From NCBI GenBank assembly GCA_019308745.1, contig JAFDHO010000030.1:1-49283 (forward strand): a stretch of DNA of 49,283 nucleotides. Direction: 5' to 3'. Made by a program: the position numbers and the translations under genes. Below the pieces are notes generated by a model that did not search any database, had not been told where the DNA came from, and saw only the letters and a list, made by a program, of their open reading frames with translations. Origin of the DNA: Deltaproteobacteria bacterium (GTDB lineage: Bacteria > Desulfobacterota > DSM-4660 > Desulfatiglandales > HGW-15). Each line of letters starts with the position of its first letter. The stretch's first letter is position 1. This document shows positions 17,465 to 26,799 of this stretch, in pieces.

Positions 17465-18259
17465 ATGAAACTGATCATATTGGGTACAGGGACTGGTAAT
17501 CCGTCGATCGATAGGGCCTCGCCCTCGCTCCTCCTGTACGCGCGGAGCGAAATCACCGTCCTGGACATGGGACCGGGGACCATGAGGCAGCTTTCCAGGG
17601 TGGGCATAAATCACGAGAGGATCGCACAGGTTTTCATTACCCACTTCCACCCGGACCACACGGCTGATCTGATCCATTTCCTGTTCGCTACAAAAGACCC
17701 ATCCACTCTTGAAAACAGAAGGCCCTTCACCATAACGGGCCCCCAGGGTCTTGGGACATTTATTGAGGCCTTACAAAGGGCTTACGGTAAATGGATCGAT
17801 GTACCTTCCAGCATAATGCTAATAGAAGAGATGAGTATTGATACACCGGAAGAAAGGCATTACAAGAATTTCCGCGTGTACGCGCGGCACACCAGACATA
17901 CGCCCCATAGCCTGGCCTACCGGATCGAAGGGCCAAGGGGGCAGACTTTCGTCTATTCAGGAGACACGGAGTTCTGTGATGAGCTCGTCTCTCTTGCCCA
18001 GGATTGTGATCTCCTGATCCTGGAGTGCTCTTTCCCCGACGATCAGCCCGTTGAAGGACACATGACTCCTTCTGAGGCAGGCCGTGTTGCAACTCTGGCA
18101 GGGGCGAGAAAACTGCTTCTTGTCCATTTCTATCCTGAGGCCCTTGCAACGGACATTGCAAACTCCTGCCGAAAGACCTATACAGGCGAATTGATCTTGG
18201 GCAGGGATTTGATGCATATTGTCATGGCCCCTGATGATGGAAATGACGGCCACTCTTGA
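17465..18259 (+). CDS. Metallo-beta-lactamase-fold hydrolase (RNase Z/ElaC-like)
   Basis: The 264-residue protein starts MKLIILGTGTGNPS, the usual beta strand and glycine turn of RNase Z-like hydrolases, and has the zinc motif THFHPDHTADL at about residues 58-68, later His in RHTPHSLAYRI, the Asp of YSGDTEFCDEL and a C-terminal His in LLLVHFYPE. A tRNA 3'-processing nuclease, arylsulfatase or other phosphodiesterase is possible; the long exosite arm of true RNase Z is not evident. The ATG at 17465 has an AGGAGAGG upstream. It nearly overlaps the following molybdopterin-binding gene, suggesting one transcript. Confidence 0.85.
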   Translation: MKLIILGTGTGNPSIDRASPSLLLYARSEITVLDMGPGTMRQLSRVGINHERIAQVFITHFHPDHTADLIHFLFATKDPSTLENRRPFTITGPQGLGTFIEALQRAYGKWIDVPSSIMLIEEMSIDTPEERHYKNFRVYARHTRHTPHSLAYRIEGPRGQTFVYSGDTEFCDELVSLAQDCDLLILECSFPDDQPVEGHMTPSEAGRVATLAGARKLLLVHFYPEALATDIANSCRKTYTGELILGRDLMHIVMAPDDGNDGHS

Positions 18260-18273
18260 CAATCGGAGCTTGT

Positions 18274-19323
18274 ATGACCATGAAACAGAAGTCAGGCAAA
18301 GTGATTCCAGTTGACCAGGCGGTCGGACAGGTCCTCGCCCATGATATCACCGAGATCAGGCCCGGGCAGTTCAAAGGTCCCGCCTTCAAAAAGGGGCACA
18401 TTGTTCGACCTGAAGATCTGGACCACCTCAAACGTCTCGGGAAAGAGAATATCTTCGTCCTGATGCTCGGCCCGGATGATGTCCATGAAAATGAAGCAGC
18501 CGGACAACTCGCAAAAGCCCTGGCCGGCGAAGGGGTTCTGTTTGACGAGCAACCCTCGGAGGGCAAGATATCTCTGCGGTCGGCCTACCGCGGTCTCCTA
18601 AAGGTCGACGTAGACTCCCTCACGGAGCTCAACATGGTCCCTGACATCACCTGTGCCTCCCGCCACAACAATACCCTCGTTGAGAAGGGAGATATCATCG
18701 CGAGCACTCGAGCCATACCCCTGGTCATTGATGCCGACACGCTCGAACAGGGCCTTTCGATACCCAGGAAAAGCGGGGGGATTTTTTCGATAAAGAGGCT
18801 TTCCAGCCCGGATACGGGTCTTATTATTACCGGAAATGAGGTCTACCACGGGCGTATCGAGGATAAGTTCGGCCCTGTCATTCGAAAGAAGCTGGAAGCC
18901 CTTGGGTGTCATCTGAAGGAAACCCTTTTCGCTCCCGATGACAGGGAATTCATCACCGAGGCTATCAAAGGGCTTCTCGAGAAGGGGCTCGGACTCATCC
19001 TCGTCGCTGGAGGGATGAGCGTGGATCCCGATGATGTGAGCCGAATGGCCATTGCCCAAGCCGGGGCCTCCGACCTGGTCTACGGGACCCCGGTGCTCCC
19101 TGGGGCCATGTTCCTGTATGGCCACTTCGATGGAGTGCCTGTGCTCGGCCTGCCTGCCTGCGTCCTTTACTACAAGGCAACCGTGTTTGATATCCTCCTC
19201 CCCAGGGTCCTTGCCGGTGAGAGGATTATTCGAAAAGACCTTGCCGCCATGGCCCACGGAGGACTGTGTCTCGATTGCCGGGAATGCCGGTACCCGGTGT
19301 GCCCCTTTGGAAAATGCGCGTGA
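18274..19323 (+). CDS. Molybdopterin-binding (MoCF/MoeA-like) protein with cysteine-rich tail
   Basis: The 349-residue protein has a MoeA-like N-terminal part (PVDQAVGQVLAHDITEI) and a MoCF domain at about 175-310 with TGNEVYHGRIED, VAGGMSVDPDDVSR, PGAMFLYG and GLPACVLYY. These bind molybdopterin or adenylated pterin, so a role in cofactor maturation or sensing is likely. The last 20 residues carry C-x2-C-x2-C-x4-C-x4-C, a possible Fe-S or zinc site not usual in MoeA. I choose the ATG at 18274 (CGGAG five bases upstream); a TTG at 18256 would overlap the previous stop. Three large Mo/W enzymes are encoded elsewhere in the window. Confidence 0.82.
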   Translation: MTMKQKSGKVIPVDQAVGQVLAHDITEIRPGQFKGPAFKKGHIVRPEDLDHLKRLGKENIFVLMLGPDDVHENEAAGQLAKALAGEGVLFDEQPSEGKISLRSAYRGLLKVDVDSLTELNMVPDITCASRHNNTLVEKGDIIASTRAIPLVIDADTLEQGLSIPRKSGGIFSIKRLSSPDTGLIITGNEVYHGRIEDKFGPVIRKKLEALGCHLKETLFAPDDREFITEAIKGLLEKGLGLILVAGGMSVDPDDVSRMAIAQAGASDLVYGTPVLPGAMFLYGHFDGVPVLGLPACVLYYKATVFDILLPRVLAGERIIRKDLAAMAHGGLCLDCRECRYPVCPFGKCA

Positions 19324-20367
19324 TTAATGTTGTCTTTCCACCATGTACCTGTTGAGTTCCAGCATATGCTCCTTTGCCGCGGATTCTGGAAACGGCTCGA
19401 GGTGCCTGCCGTTGGCTTCCAGGAGCTGTCTTGCCTCGGACTTGATTCTCTCAATAACCCCGTTGTTCCTTACCTTCGTGATCAAGGCCCTATGATCCTC
19501 CTCCCGGGCCTTCTTGTTCTTGAAGAGTTCCTTCAGCCTCTCCCTTTCACCCGCACCAAGATCCTGAAGGGTATAGATAAGCGGCAGCGTTATTTTCCCC
19601 TCCCTGAGATCCTTGCCCACGGGTTTTCCGAAATCCTCTTCCCGGGAGGTATAGTCCAGGACATCATCCAGGAGTTGGAATGCTATCCCAAGGTTGCGCC
19701 CGAATTGGCTGAGATGATCGAATGCCTTTCTATCGGCCTGTGCAACGATCGCGCCGCTCGCGCATGCGGCGGACATCAAAACTGCCGTCTTCGAGATGAT
19801 GATCTCCATGTAACTATCTCTGGTGAGTTCCCAGTTATGGGTGTTTTCCAGCTCCAGGATCTGGCCTTCCACCATTTGTCTGGTAGTATCGTTCAAGAGC
19901 TTTATCCACTCCAGCTTTCCGGATTCGATTGCCAGACCTGCGGCCTTTGAATACAAATAATCCCCTCCCAGGACAGCCGTGAGGTTACCCCAGACATTTC
20001 TGACCGAAGGCTTCTTCCTCCTGAGCTCGGCGTTGTCAAGCACGTCATCGTGTATCAAGGAGGCAACGTGGATGTATTCGAATATGGTAGACAGGCGATA
20101 GATATCTTCCCTGCCATACCCGCACAACTGACCGGAAAGTACGAACAACAGAGGCCTGAGCCTCTTGCCCTCTCCAAGGAGTGCGTGCCTGCCCACTTCC
20201 CTGATGAGAAAGACGTGACTGCCCACGCTTCCGCTGAGTTCCTCGTTGATCCTCTGAAACATGGGTCTAAACTTGTCTAGGAAATTCTTATCCGGGTTCA
20301 TGGCCCCCTTGGCCGTTATCCTGGGCTTGTTCTGCTCTTCCTGCAATTCTTCCTCTATCAAATCCAT
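19324..20367 (-). CDS. Polyprenyl diphosphate synthase
   Basis: Long-chain trans-prenyltransferase that builds the isoprenoid side chain, most likely of menaquinone. The 347-residue protein has both aspartate-rich motifs, DDVLD at about 107-111 and DDVLD at about 234-238, plus GKRLRP and GKDLREGKITLPLIY. The first 22 residues before MNPDKNFL are not typical; a start at 20301 (preceded by AAGGGGG) is a real alternative. Its stop abuts that of the convergent gene with no gap. It lies 33 bp after rimO. Confidence 0.92.
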   Translation of the reverse strand: MDLIEEELQEEQNKPRITAKGAMNPDKNFLDKFRPMFQRINEELSGSVGSHVFLIREVGRHALLGEGKRLRPLLFVLSGQLCGYGREDIYRLSTIFEYIHVASLIHDDVLDNAELRRKKPSVRNVWGNLTAVLGGDYLYSKAAGLAIESGKLEWIKLLNDTTRQMVEGQILELENTHNWELTRDSYMEIIISKTAVLMSAACASGAIVAQADRKAFDHLSQFGRNLGIAFQLLDDVLDYTSREEDFGKPVGKDLREGKITLPLIYTLQDLGAGERERLKELFKNKKAREEDHRALITKVRNNGVIERIKSEARQLLEANGRHLEPFPESAAKEHMLELNRYMVERQH

Positions 20368-20400
20368 ACTATTTTACTTTAGTTATAATCACCCGCAATG

Positions 20401-21753
20401 TCAAAGCAAAAGAACCTGGAGGATCTCGCCGATGAGGTCGTACTCATGGGCATCCGTGACCCTCACCTGCACGATATCGCCTATTGGGCCTTCCCCCGCG
20501 TTCATGATGACGTGACTGTCCACGTCGGGCGCCATCCTTTGGCTCCTGCCCCGCAACAATAGGTCCGTCTCAGGATGAACCCCCTCATTCAAGACCGGGA
20601 TTACATTACCGATCATTTCTCGGTTCTTTTTCAAGGAGATATCGGCCTGGATTCTCATGAGGATATCCAGCCTTTCCCTTGCCACGTCGGCTTCCACCTT
20701 GTCCTTCATACGGGCTGCCATTGTGCCCTTCTCCGGGCTGTAGACAAATGCCCCCACATGATCAAAGTACCCCTGGGACACAAAGTCGCATAATTCCTGG
20801 AAGATTTCCTGGGTCTCTCCCGGGAATCCGACCATTAAAGTCGTCCTCAAACTCACGTTTCGAGTTCTTGTCTTTATCCTCTCGACAAGCTGCCTCGGGT
20901 CTTGGCGGGCCGGTTCTCTTCCCATTCGCCTCAGTATCTCCCTGTTGACATGTTGAAAGGGCACATCCAGATAGGGGCACACGGCATTGTCTCCATCCAA
21001 GAGATCGAGGAGCCTGTCGGTAACCCCCTGGGGGTGGCAGTAAAGGAGGCGAATCCATGAGATGTGTTTCACTCTGAGCATCTCTTCCAAGAGATCCTCG
21101 AGACCGTACCCCTCGCCAAGATCCCTGCCATACATGGTCGTATCTTGGGCAATCAGATTGATCTCCTTGACGCCCCCTTCAACCATGGACTCGGTTTCCA
21201 TGACAAGGGAGTCAATCTTCCTGCTCCTGTAAGGGCCTCTCAGGCTCGGTATGGTGCAAAAGGAACACCTGTGGGAACACCCCTCGGCGATCTTTAGGTA
21301 GCCACTGTAAAAGGGGGTACCGTAGAGCCTAGGAGTCCGATGATCCGCGAGAAACAAGGGTCTCCCCAGGTGGATCGGTGCTTCCTGTCCCTGCCCCCTT
21401 GTCACACTGTCTGCGATATCGGCTATCTTGGCTATTTCCCCCGGCCCCAGCCAGGCATCAACCTCTGGTATGTGCTTTCTCAGCTTAAGGCCGTACCTCT
21501 GAACGAGGCATCCCGCAACAACAAGGTTTTTCAAATACCCGGCCGCCTTTTTTTCCGCCACTCGAAGAATGGTCTCTATGGCCTCTTCCGCTGCTGACTG
21601 GATAAAACCGCAGGTGTTGACAATCGCCAAATCAGCCTCCTCCAGATCCGAGACAACCGAATAACCCCTCTGGTTCAAGATGCCAAGCATATGCTCACTA
21701 TCGACCAGGTTCTTAGCGCATCCCAGGCTTATGAGATATATTCTCTCCTTCAA
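20401..21753 (-). CDS. rimO: Ribosomal protein S12 methylthiotransferase
   Basis: Radical-SAM enzyme that methylthiolates an Asp of ribosomal protein S12. Near the N-terminus is SLGCAKNLVDSE, which separates RimO from MiaB; further cluster cysteines lie in NTCGF and AGCLVQRYG, the radical-SAM motif is CSHRCSFCTIP, and a TRAM domain ends the protein. No ATG fits the start; a TTG at 21753 (KERIYLISLGC) with AAAGGA upstream is the best guess, with another TTG at 21798. It is followed by the polyprenyl synthase and preceded by a lipoprotein gene. Confidence 0.93.
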   Translation of the reverse strand: MKERIYLISLGCAKNLVDSEHMLGILNQRGYSVVSDLEEADLAIVNTCGFIQSAAEEAIETILRVAEKKAAGYLKNLVVAGCLVQRYGLKLRKHIPEVDAWLGPGEIAKIADIADSVTRGQGQEAPIHLGRPLFLADHRTPRLYGTPFYSGYLKIAEGCSHRCSFCTIPSLRGPYRSRKIDSLVMETESMVEGGVKEINLIAQDTTMYGRDLGEGYGLEDLLEEMLRVKHISWIRLLYCHPQGVTDRLLDLLDGDNAVCPYLDVPFQHVNREILRRMGREPARQDPRQLVERIKTRTRNVSLRTTLMVGFPGETQEIFQELCDFVSQGYFDHVGAFVYSPEKGTMAARMKDKVEADVARERLDILMRIQADISLKKNREMIGNVIPVLNEGVHPETDLLLRGRSQRMAPDVDSHVIMNAGEGPIGDIVQVRVTDAHEYDLIGEILQVLLL

Positions 21754-21817
21754 ATTCCGCCACCATCCTTTAAGGCTCGAATAGGATTTGGCTGTCAACC
21801 TTTCGACCGGGCCGCTT

Positions 21818-22447
21818 TTACATCCCTGCCTGCCTCAACAGCCTGCCCACATCCAGCTGATTCACCAAATCAGTAAGGCTTTCTCCCACTATTTTGTGGG
21901 CATCGCCAGTCCCGATCACCCTCAATCTCTCCCCGCGACCCCTGATCATCTGCCTGGACAATACCTTTCCTTCCTTTTTTAGTCTCGCCTGGTAGGCCAT
22001 CTTGAAATGCCATTTCCCTCCCATGAAATCCAGCTTGAATTCCTCAAGGGCTATCTGGATTTCGCTATCTCCCGTCTCTCCGGGCCCTAAAACCCCCAAT
22101 CCCTCATTTTCCAGCCTCCTCTTGAACAACTCCCGAATAAACAGGGGGAGATCGTACACGCCGACCATGAACCCCTCCTCCGTGCCCCTTGAAAGGGAAA
22201 AGAGGATCTTCCCTGAAAAATCGCGAAACTTGTCCCGTGCCCCTTTCCCCAATATCTCCTTATCCCTCCTCACATCTGAGAAGGACAGCACGACTTTTTG
22301 CCCTTTCAATTCCTCCGTGGAGGGTGGAAGGCGATAATCCACCTTAAGGTGTGGAACCGATGAGCAAGAGATCACGCCAAGAATGAAGATTGTTGAGATA
22401 CAGAATATCCCCATGGGCCTTCGTCCCTGTTGATTTCTTTGTCCCAT
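21818..22447 (-). CDS. Putative outer-membrane lipoprotein
   Basis: A 209-residue protein with a lipoprotein signal: basic start (MGQRNQQGRR), hydrophobic core and lipobox LGVISC with Cys near residue 28 followed by Ser-Ser. The mature part (KVVLSFSDVRRDKEILG, LFIRELFKRRLENEGLG) reads like YajG/LptE-type small periplasmic lipoproteins that assemble on the outer membrane, but I cannot name the family. The ATG at 22447 has AAGGAGG seven bases upstream. A miniature inverted-repeat element lies between it and its likely promoter. Confidence 0.75.
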   Translation of the reverse strand: MGQRNQQGRRPMGIFCISTIFILGVISCSSVPHLKVDYRLPPSTEELKGQKVVLSFSDVRRDKEILGKGARDKFRDFSGKILFSLSRGTEEGFMVGVYDLPLFIRELFKRRLENEGLGVLGPGETGDSEIQIALEEFKLDFMGGKWHFKMAYQARLKKEGKVLSRQMIRGRGERLRVIGTGDAHKIVGESLTDLVNQLDVGRLLRQAGM

Positions 22448-22578
22448 TGTTTTTCCTCCTTGATTATGCGTTTCGCAATTCTTGAAACCCTTCGTAACCC
22501 TTGATTCTCTGGCAAGAACCAAGCCCTCTTGGGTCGCTCCCTTTCGCCACGGACTTTACGACCTAAGATACGATGAAC

Positions 22579-22697
22579 TCGTAAAAAGTCAGAAAGTACT
22601 CATTTCTGTCATTCCTGCGAAAGCAGGAATCCAGTAATTTCAAAGGCTTCTGGATGCTGGATCAAGTCCGGCATGACGGTTTTGAGACTTTTTACGA
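22579..22697. repeat. Miniature inverted-repeat element (TCGTAAAAAGTC type)
   Basis: A 119-bp element bounded by perfect 12-bp terminal inverted repeats TCGTAAAAAGTC (22579-22590) and GACTTTTTACGA (22686-22697). Inside is a hairpin with 8-bp arms ATTCCTGC/GCAGGAAT and a GAAA loop (22611-22630), then a segment reading TGGATGCTGG and GTCCGGCATGAC. I recall similar short repeats scattered in many Desulfobacterota genomes. It codes for nothing. The flanking 22735-22892 is non-coding with no recognised site. Confidence 0.8.
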
Positions 22698-22704
22698 AGC
22701 CATC

Positions 22705-22734
22705 AAGATATGATCTAACGCTTTCTTATGTCAA
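22705..22734 (-). promoter_or_regulatory. Possible promoter upstream of the lipoprotein-rimO genes
   Basis: Minus strand: TTGACA, an 18-nt spacer and TATCTT. It lies directly beside the inverted-repeat element, which would be in the leader of the transcript. Confidence 0.4.
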
Positions 22735-22892
22735 GGAGCGAACAGGCTCTCCTCCTCACGAAAGATTTGCTATCGGCGCCGGCATAGACAGGATGGTCCC
22801 GGGGTCTGAGCAGACACTCCGCGAGGCAACAGAACTCGACCCGGAGTACCGCCCTCAATCCACCTGCTGTTCTCTGGGCTATGGGACTGATT

Positions 22893-24221
22893 TCAGCCTT
22901 TCCCCGGCATCCCCATAGCCTTATCCTCTGCTCTGATCTTCTTGAGGAGCGAAATAAGCCCGGACCTCGTGTTGAGTTCCGGATTCTCTATGACCTTTTC
23001 CATCAAGTCCTTCAAAATCCTCCCAACCTCCGGCCCCTCATCAAGGTCGAGGATCTCCATAACTGTGTGCCCGTCCACGGCAAGATCTCTGGGCGTCAGG
23101 GGCGGAGCGCTCTCATGGATCTTTGCAATTCTCTTTTTGAGTTCATGGAGACCCTCAAGTGACTGGTTGTCCCTTCCGTGGGCTATCAAGTCAGCTTCCC
23201 TCAAAGCCAGGAGAGGGCCCACGTGCTCGGGCCCCACTCGAATTAAGAATCGCCTTACTGCCCTGTCGCTCCAGCCGGAATGATAGTTAATCATGTGGAG
23301 GAGAGCCAGGTGGGTGACCTCCGCTATGATGCCCTTGCCAAACCTAAGACGCTCCATGATCTCCCTTGCCAACTCGGCACTCATCCTCTCGTGACCCAGG
23401 AACCTATATTCCCTGCTAATCTTTTTTCTCACCCTTGGCTTGGCGATATCGTGGAACAGGGCTGCCAATCGTAATACTGGTGTGGGCTCAACCCTGTCGA
23501 TCGTTTCCATGATATGCCTGAAAATAGTATATCCGTGATAAACGTTCTGTCTCTTCCCGGTGCCCTCAAGCAATTCCGGTAGAAAGGTCTTCAGGAGGTC
23601 CGTTTTGGCCAAGATCTTTAGGCCTCGTGATGGCCTTTTGCTCATGAGGATCTTTGCCAGCTCATCCCTGACCCTTTCCCGCGCAACCTTGTCAAGTTCC
23701 TCGGCCATGTCTGACATGGCTTTGAGGGTCCCGGGATCTATTCGAAAATCCAACTCGGCCGCCAGTCTGGCTGCGCGAACGAGGCGTAATGGATCTTCCA
23801 GGAACCTCTCTCGCGGGTTTCCTACGGCCCTGACCTTCCTTTTGATGAGATCATGGCGGCCTCCAAAGGGATCGATAAGCCTATCCCCGTGAATGTCATA
23901 GGCCATTGCGTCGATGGTGAAGTCCCGGTGCCCCAAGTCTCCCTGGAGCGTCTTGGCGTCCTCTTCCTGACCGCGAAAGGTGGTGACTTCGCAGTGCCTC
24001 CCTGACCGAACAAGGGTAATGGTGCATTCCTTGAGACCGAAATGCCTCATATCATGGAATAGGCACCTCAATGTGTCTGGTGGCGCTGAGGTTCCCACAT
24101 CCCAATCCGTGGGCTTGCGTCCCAGACACATGTCCCTGACTGCGCCTCCCACCAGGTAGGCCTCGTACCCCGCGGCCTGCAAGCGATCCAGTATAGTGTT
24201 GATAATATCAGGGACTTCCAT
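22893..24221 (-). CDS. CCA tRNA nucleotidyltransferase / poly(A) polymerase family protein
   Basis: Template-independent nucleotidyltransferase. The 442-residue protein has YLVGGAVRDMCLG (about 18-30) and the metal-binding DWDVGT of class II enzymes, RDFTIDAMAY, the ERFLEDPLRLVRAARLAAEL segment, and an HD domain (LAALFHDIAKPR, about 250-261). This is the CCA-adding layout with HD domain; a poly(A) polymerase or A-adding enzyme cannot be excluded by eye. The ATG at 24221 is preceded by AGGACAGGTAAG; the frame upstream to 24275 looks non-coding. Confidence 0.9.
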   Translation of the reverse strand: MEVPDIINTILDRLQAAGYEAYLVGGAVRDMCLGRKPTDWDVGTSAPPDTLRCLFHDMRHFGLKECTITLVRSGRHCEVTTFRGQEEDAKTLQGDLGHRDFTIDAMAYDIHGDRLIDPFGGRHDLIKRKVRAVGNPRERFLEDPLRLVRAARLAAELDFRIDPGTLKAMSDMAEELDKVARERVRDELAKILMSKRPSRGLKILAKTDLLKTFLPELLEGTGKRQNVYHGYTIFRHIMETIDRVEPTPVLRLAALFHDIAKPRVRKKISREYRFLGHERMSAELAREIMERLRFGKGIIAEVTHLALLHMINYHSGWSDRAVRRFLIRVGPEHVGPLLALREADLIAHGRDNQSLEGLHELKKRIAKIHESAPPLTPRDLAVDGHTVMEILDLDEGPEVGRILKDLMEKVIENPELNTRSGLISLLKKIRAEDKAMGMPGKG

Positions 24222-24284
24222 CTTTCTTACCTGTCCTAAATAGAAGTATACCACTTGCCTGCTCAAAATTGTCAACCCTTTACG

Positions 24285-24410
24285 GCCCGTTGCCCAAATC
24301 CTTCCATGCGCTCTGTCCCGGAATAGGGACTATCAAAGCACTATGGTGCCCCTCGTGAAAAGACCTCCTGAGGGGCCGACCACGACCATTGTTGTGCTTT
24401 GGGCAAAAGC
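24285..24410. repeat. Interspersed repeat family A, copy 2 (internally deleted)
   Basis: The left 70 bp (GTTGCCCAAATCC ... GACTATCAAAGCACTATGG) match copies 1 and 3. They join directly to the right end (GACCACGACCATTGTTGTG, then TTTGGGCAAAAGC), so the whole middle of the full element is missing. The junction forms a CCCCTC/GAGGGG stem. The gap 24411-24588 up to the next gene shows no other feature. Confidence 0.75.
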
Positions 24411-24588
24411 CCTCATCCTCTCAAAGAAAACTATTCTGATTTGCCTCCATTTATGGTATAGGTTAGTGATTGAAGCTCCTTTGGACCCGGCATGGCACAA
24501 AGCATAGCTGATCGGAGAACCTGCCAGAGATCGTACAGAAGATCGCCATGCTGTGACGAAAGGGAGTCCCGGACCGGAGACATTCACA

Positions 24589-26724
24589 ATGGGAGCAGTT
24601 GCAAAGACCGGGAAGGCGGCACAGCAACCCAAGGTCCCCTCAAGAGGATCGGGCGTTGAGGTCCGAAAGACCATTTGCTCGATCTGCATGTCCCGCTGTG
24701 GCATTGACGCCTATGTCAAGGACGGGCTCATAATCAAGATCGAGGGCACCCGGGAGAATCCCCATAGCAAGGGGACCCTGTGCTCAAAGGGCGCTGCCGG
24801 CCGGCAGTATGTCTACCACAAGGACCGGATTCGAACCCCGTTGCTCAGGAAGGGAGATAGGAGATCCGAGAGATTTGAACCGATCGAATGGGAGCGCGCC
24901 CTGGATCTCATCGCAAACCGGCTCTCGCAAATCAAGTCCGAGTCAGGTGCCGAATCGGTCGTCTTCTACGCCGGGTATCCAAAGTGGATGAGGCCATTTC
25001 TGAAGAGACTCGCCCTCACTTTTGGGTCTCCCAACTATTGCACGGAATCGAGCACGTGCAGCAGGGCTGCGGCCATGGCTGCGGCCTTGAACTACGGGGC
25101 CATGGGTATACCCGACATCGAAAAGACCAGGTGCCTTCTGGTGTGGAGCAAGAACCCCTTTTACTCCAACACATCCGATGTTCGCAAACTGCTCGATGCC
25201 AGAGAGAGGGGGATGAAGATTATCGAAGTCGGTCCGTTGATCACGCCCATGACCGCCCATGCCGATATCCACCTTCGCATTCGACCGGGAACATCGGGGG
25301 CCCTGGCGCTGGGCATGGCCCGAGTCATCATCGAGGAAGAGCTCTTCGACCTTGACTTCGTGGAGAATTGGTCCATTGGATTCGAAGAGTATCGTTCCTA
25401 TGTGGAGGCCTTTACGCTCCAAGAGACGGAGAGGATCACGGGGGTACCTGAAGAGCTCATCATTCGCGCTGCGAGGCTCTACGCAACCACCAAACCTGCG
25501 GCGCTCATGACGGGCGCAAGTCCCACTGTCCATCATACCAACGGGGTTCAGAACCATCGGGCCATTACCGCCCTTGTTGGACTCACGGGAAACTTTGACC
25601 AGGAGGGCGGCAACTATGTCCTTCCTCCTGCTGCCACCGGGGTCTCTAATGGAATGGTAACCCGCCAGGGGGAGTTCGAGCAACCCCGTCCCTGGGAGGA
25701 GATGCCGCCCCGGATCGGCGAGGATCGATATCCCGTATGGTGCCGCATGGTAGGAGAAGCCCAGTCGATTCACCTGCCCTTCCAGATCAGAAGCCGAGAG
25801 CCTTATCCCATCAGGGCCCTGCTGGGATTCGGAATGAACTACCGGATGTGGCCCGGGTCCGATTTCATGCGCGAGAGCCTCGAGATGCTAGACTTCTTTG
25901 TTGCGGTGGATCTCTTCATGACTGACACCGCTAAAATGGCTGATCTGGTCCTGCCGGCCTGCACTTCCTTTGAGAGGAGTGAGCTAAAGATCTACCCCGA
26001 GAGACATGTCATCTGGACCACCCCGGCTATTGAGCCCTTGGGTGAGTCCCGATCAGATGCCGATATCATCTTCGAGATTGCCGGGAGGCTTGTCCCCGAC
26101 GACCATATCATGCAGGAAGGTTATGAATCCTGTGTTGACTGGATCCTTGGCCCTACGAACCTCACCCTCGATCAACTCAAGAGGCATCCCTCCGGCTATC
26201 AGGTCCAAAATGTACAGATGCCCCCCTACAAGAAGTACGAAAAAAAGGGTTTCAGGACACCTTCGGGCAAAATGGAATTTACCTCTCTGATCCTGCAGGA
26301 TGCCGGGCTCGATCCCTTGCCCAGATATGAAGAGCCCAAGTTGAGTTCTTACGGTACGCCTCAGGTTTCCAGGGACTTTCCGCTCATCTTGACCACCGGG
26401 GCCCGTTTGCCCATGTTCATACACTCCAGGACCTTTCGGTTGCCATGGAGCAGGGAGCTTCGTCCGGATCCCATGGTTGATATCAACCCGTTCGATGCGC
26501 AAGATCGAGACATATCTCAAGGCGACTGGGTCGACCTCTGCACCCGGAGGGGGTCTATCCGTATCAAGGCAAACCTTACAGAAATCGTAATGCCCGGAGT
26601 GGTCAATATGTATCATGGCTATCCCGAGGCAGATGTGAACCAGTTGATTGAACCAGACTATCTTGATCCGATATCTGCTTATCCTGGGTTCAAGTCCCTG
26701 CTCTGTGAAGTAAGAAAACCTTGA
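24589..26724 (+). CDS. Molybdopterin oxidoreductase, Mo/W-bisPGD family (standalone copy)
   Basis: Large catalytic subunit of the DMSO-reductase superfamily, substrate unknown. In the 711-residue protein the [4Fe-4S] motif is Cys 30, 33, 37 and 65 (CSICMSRC ... GTLCSKG). The likely Mo/W ligand is Cys 157 in SPNYCTESSTC, seven residues after SPN as I remember for acetylene hydratase. No Tat signal is seen, so it is probably cytoplasmic. It is very similar (roughly two thirds identical by eye) to the gene at 38755-40923. No small subunit or membrane anchor is adjacent. I choose ATG 24589, with GGAG nine bases upstream, over GTG 24553. Confidence 0.88.
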   Translation: MGAVAKTGKAAQQPKVPSRGSGVEVRKTICSICMSRCGIDAYVKDGLIIKIEGTRENPHSKGTLCSKGAAGRQYVYHKDRIRTPLLRKGDRRSERFEPIEWERALDLIANRLSQIKSESGAESVVFYAGYPKWMRPFLKRLALTFGSPNYCTESSTCSRAAAMAAALNYGAMGIPDIEKTRCLLVWSKNPFYSNTSDVRKLLDARERGMKIIEVGPLITPMTAHADIHLRIRPGTSGALALGMARVIIEEELFDLDFVENWSIGFEEYRSYVEAFTLQETERITGVPEELIIRAARLYATTKPAALMTGASPTVHHTNGVQNHRAITALVGLTGNFDQEGGNYVLPPAATGVSNGMVTRQGEFEQPRPWEEMPPRIGEDRYPVWCRMVGEAQSIHLPFQIRSREPYPIRALLGFGMNYRMWPGSDFMRESLEMLDFFVAVDLFMTDTAKMADLVLPACTSFERSELKIYPERHVIWTTPAIEPLGESRSDADIIFEIAGRLVPDDHIMQEGYESCVDWILGPTNLTLDQLKRHPSGYQVQNVQMPPYKKYEKKGFRTPSGKMEFTSLILQDAGLDPLPRYEEPKLSSYGTPQVSRDFPLILTTGARLPMFIHSRTFRLPWSRELRPDPMVDINPFDAQDRDISQGDWVDLCTRRGSIRIKANLTEIVMPGVVNMYHGYPEADVNQLIEPDYLDPISAYPGFKSLLCEVRKP

Positions 26725-26799
26725 CTGAAGGTGGCTATGCTCTGATTGGGCTCTCTTTGTTGATATGCATGGATGGGGAAAGAGGAGGAGGTGATAGAA

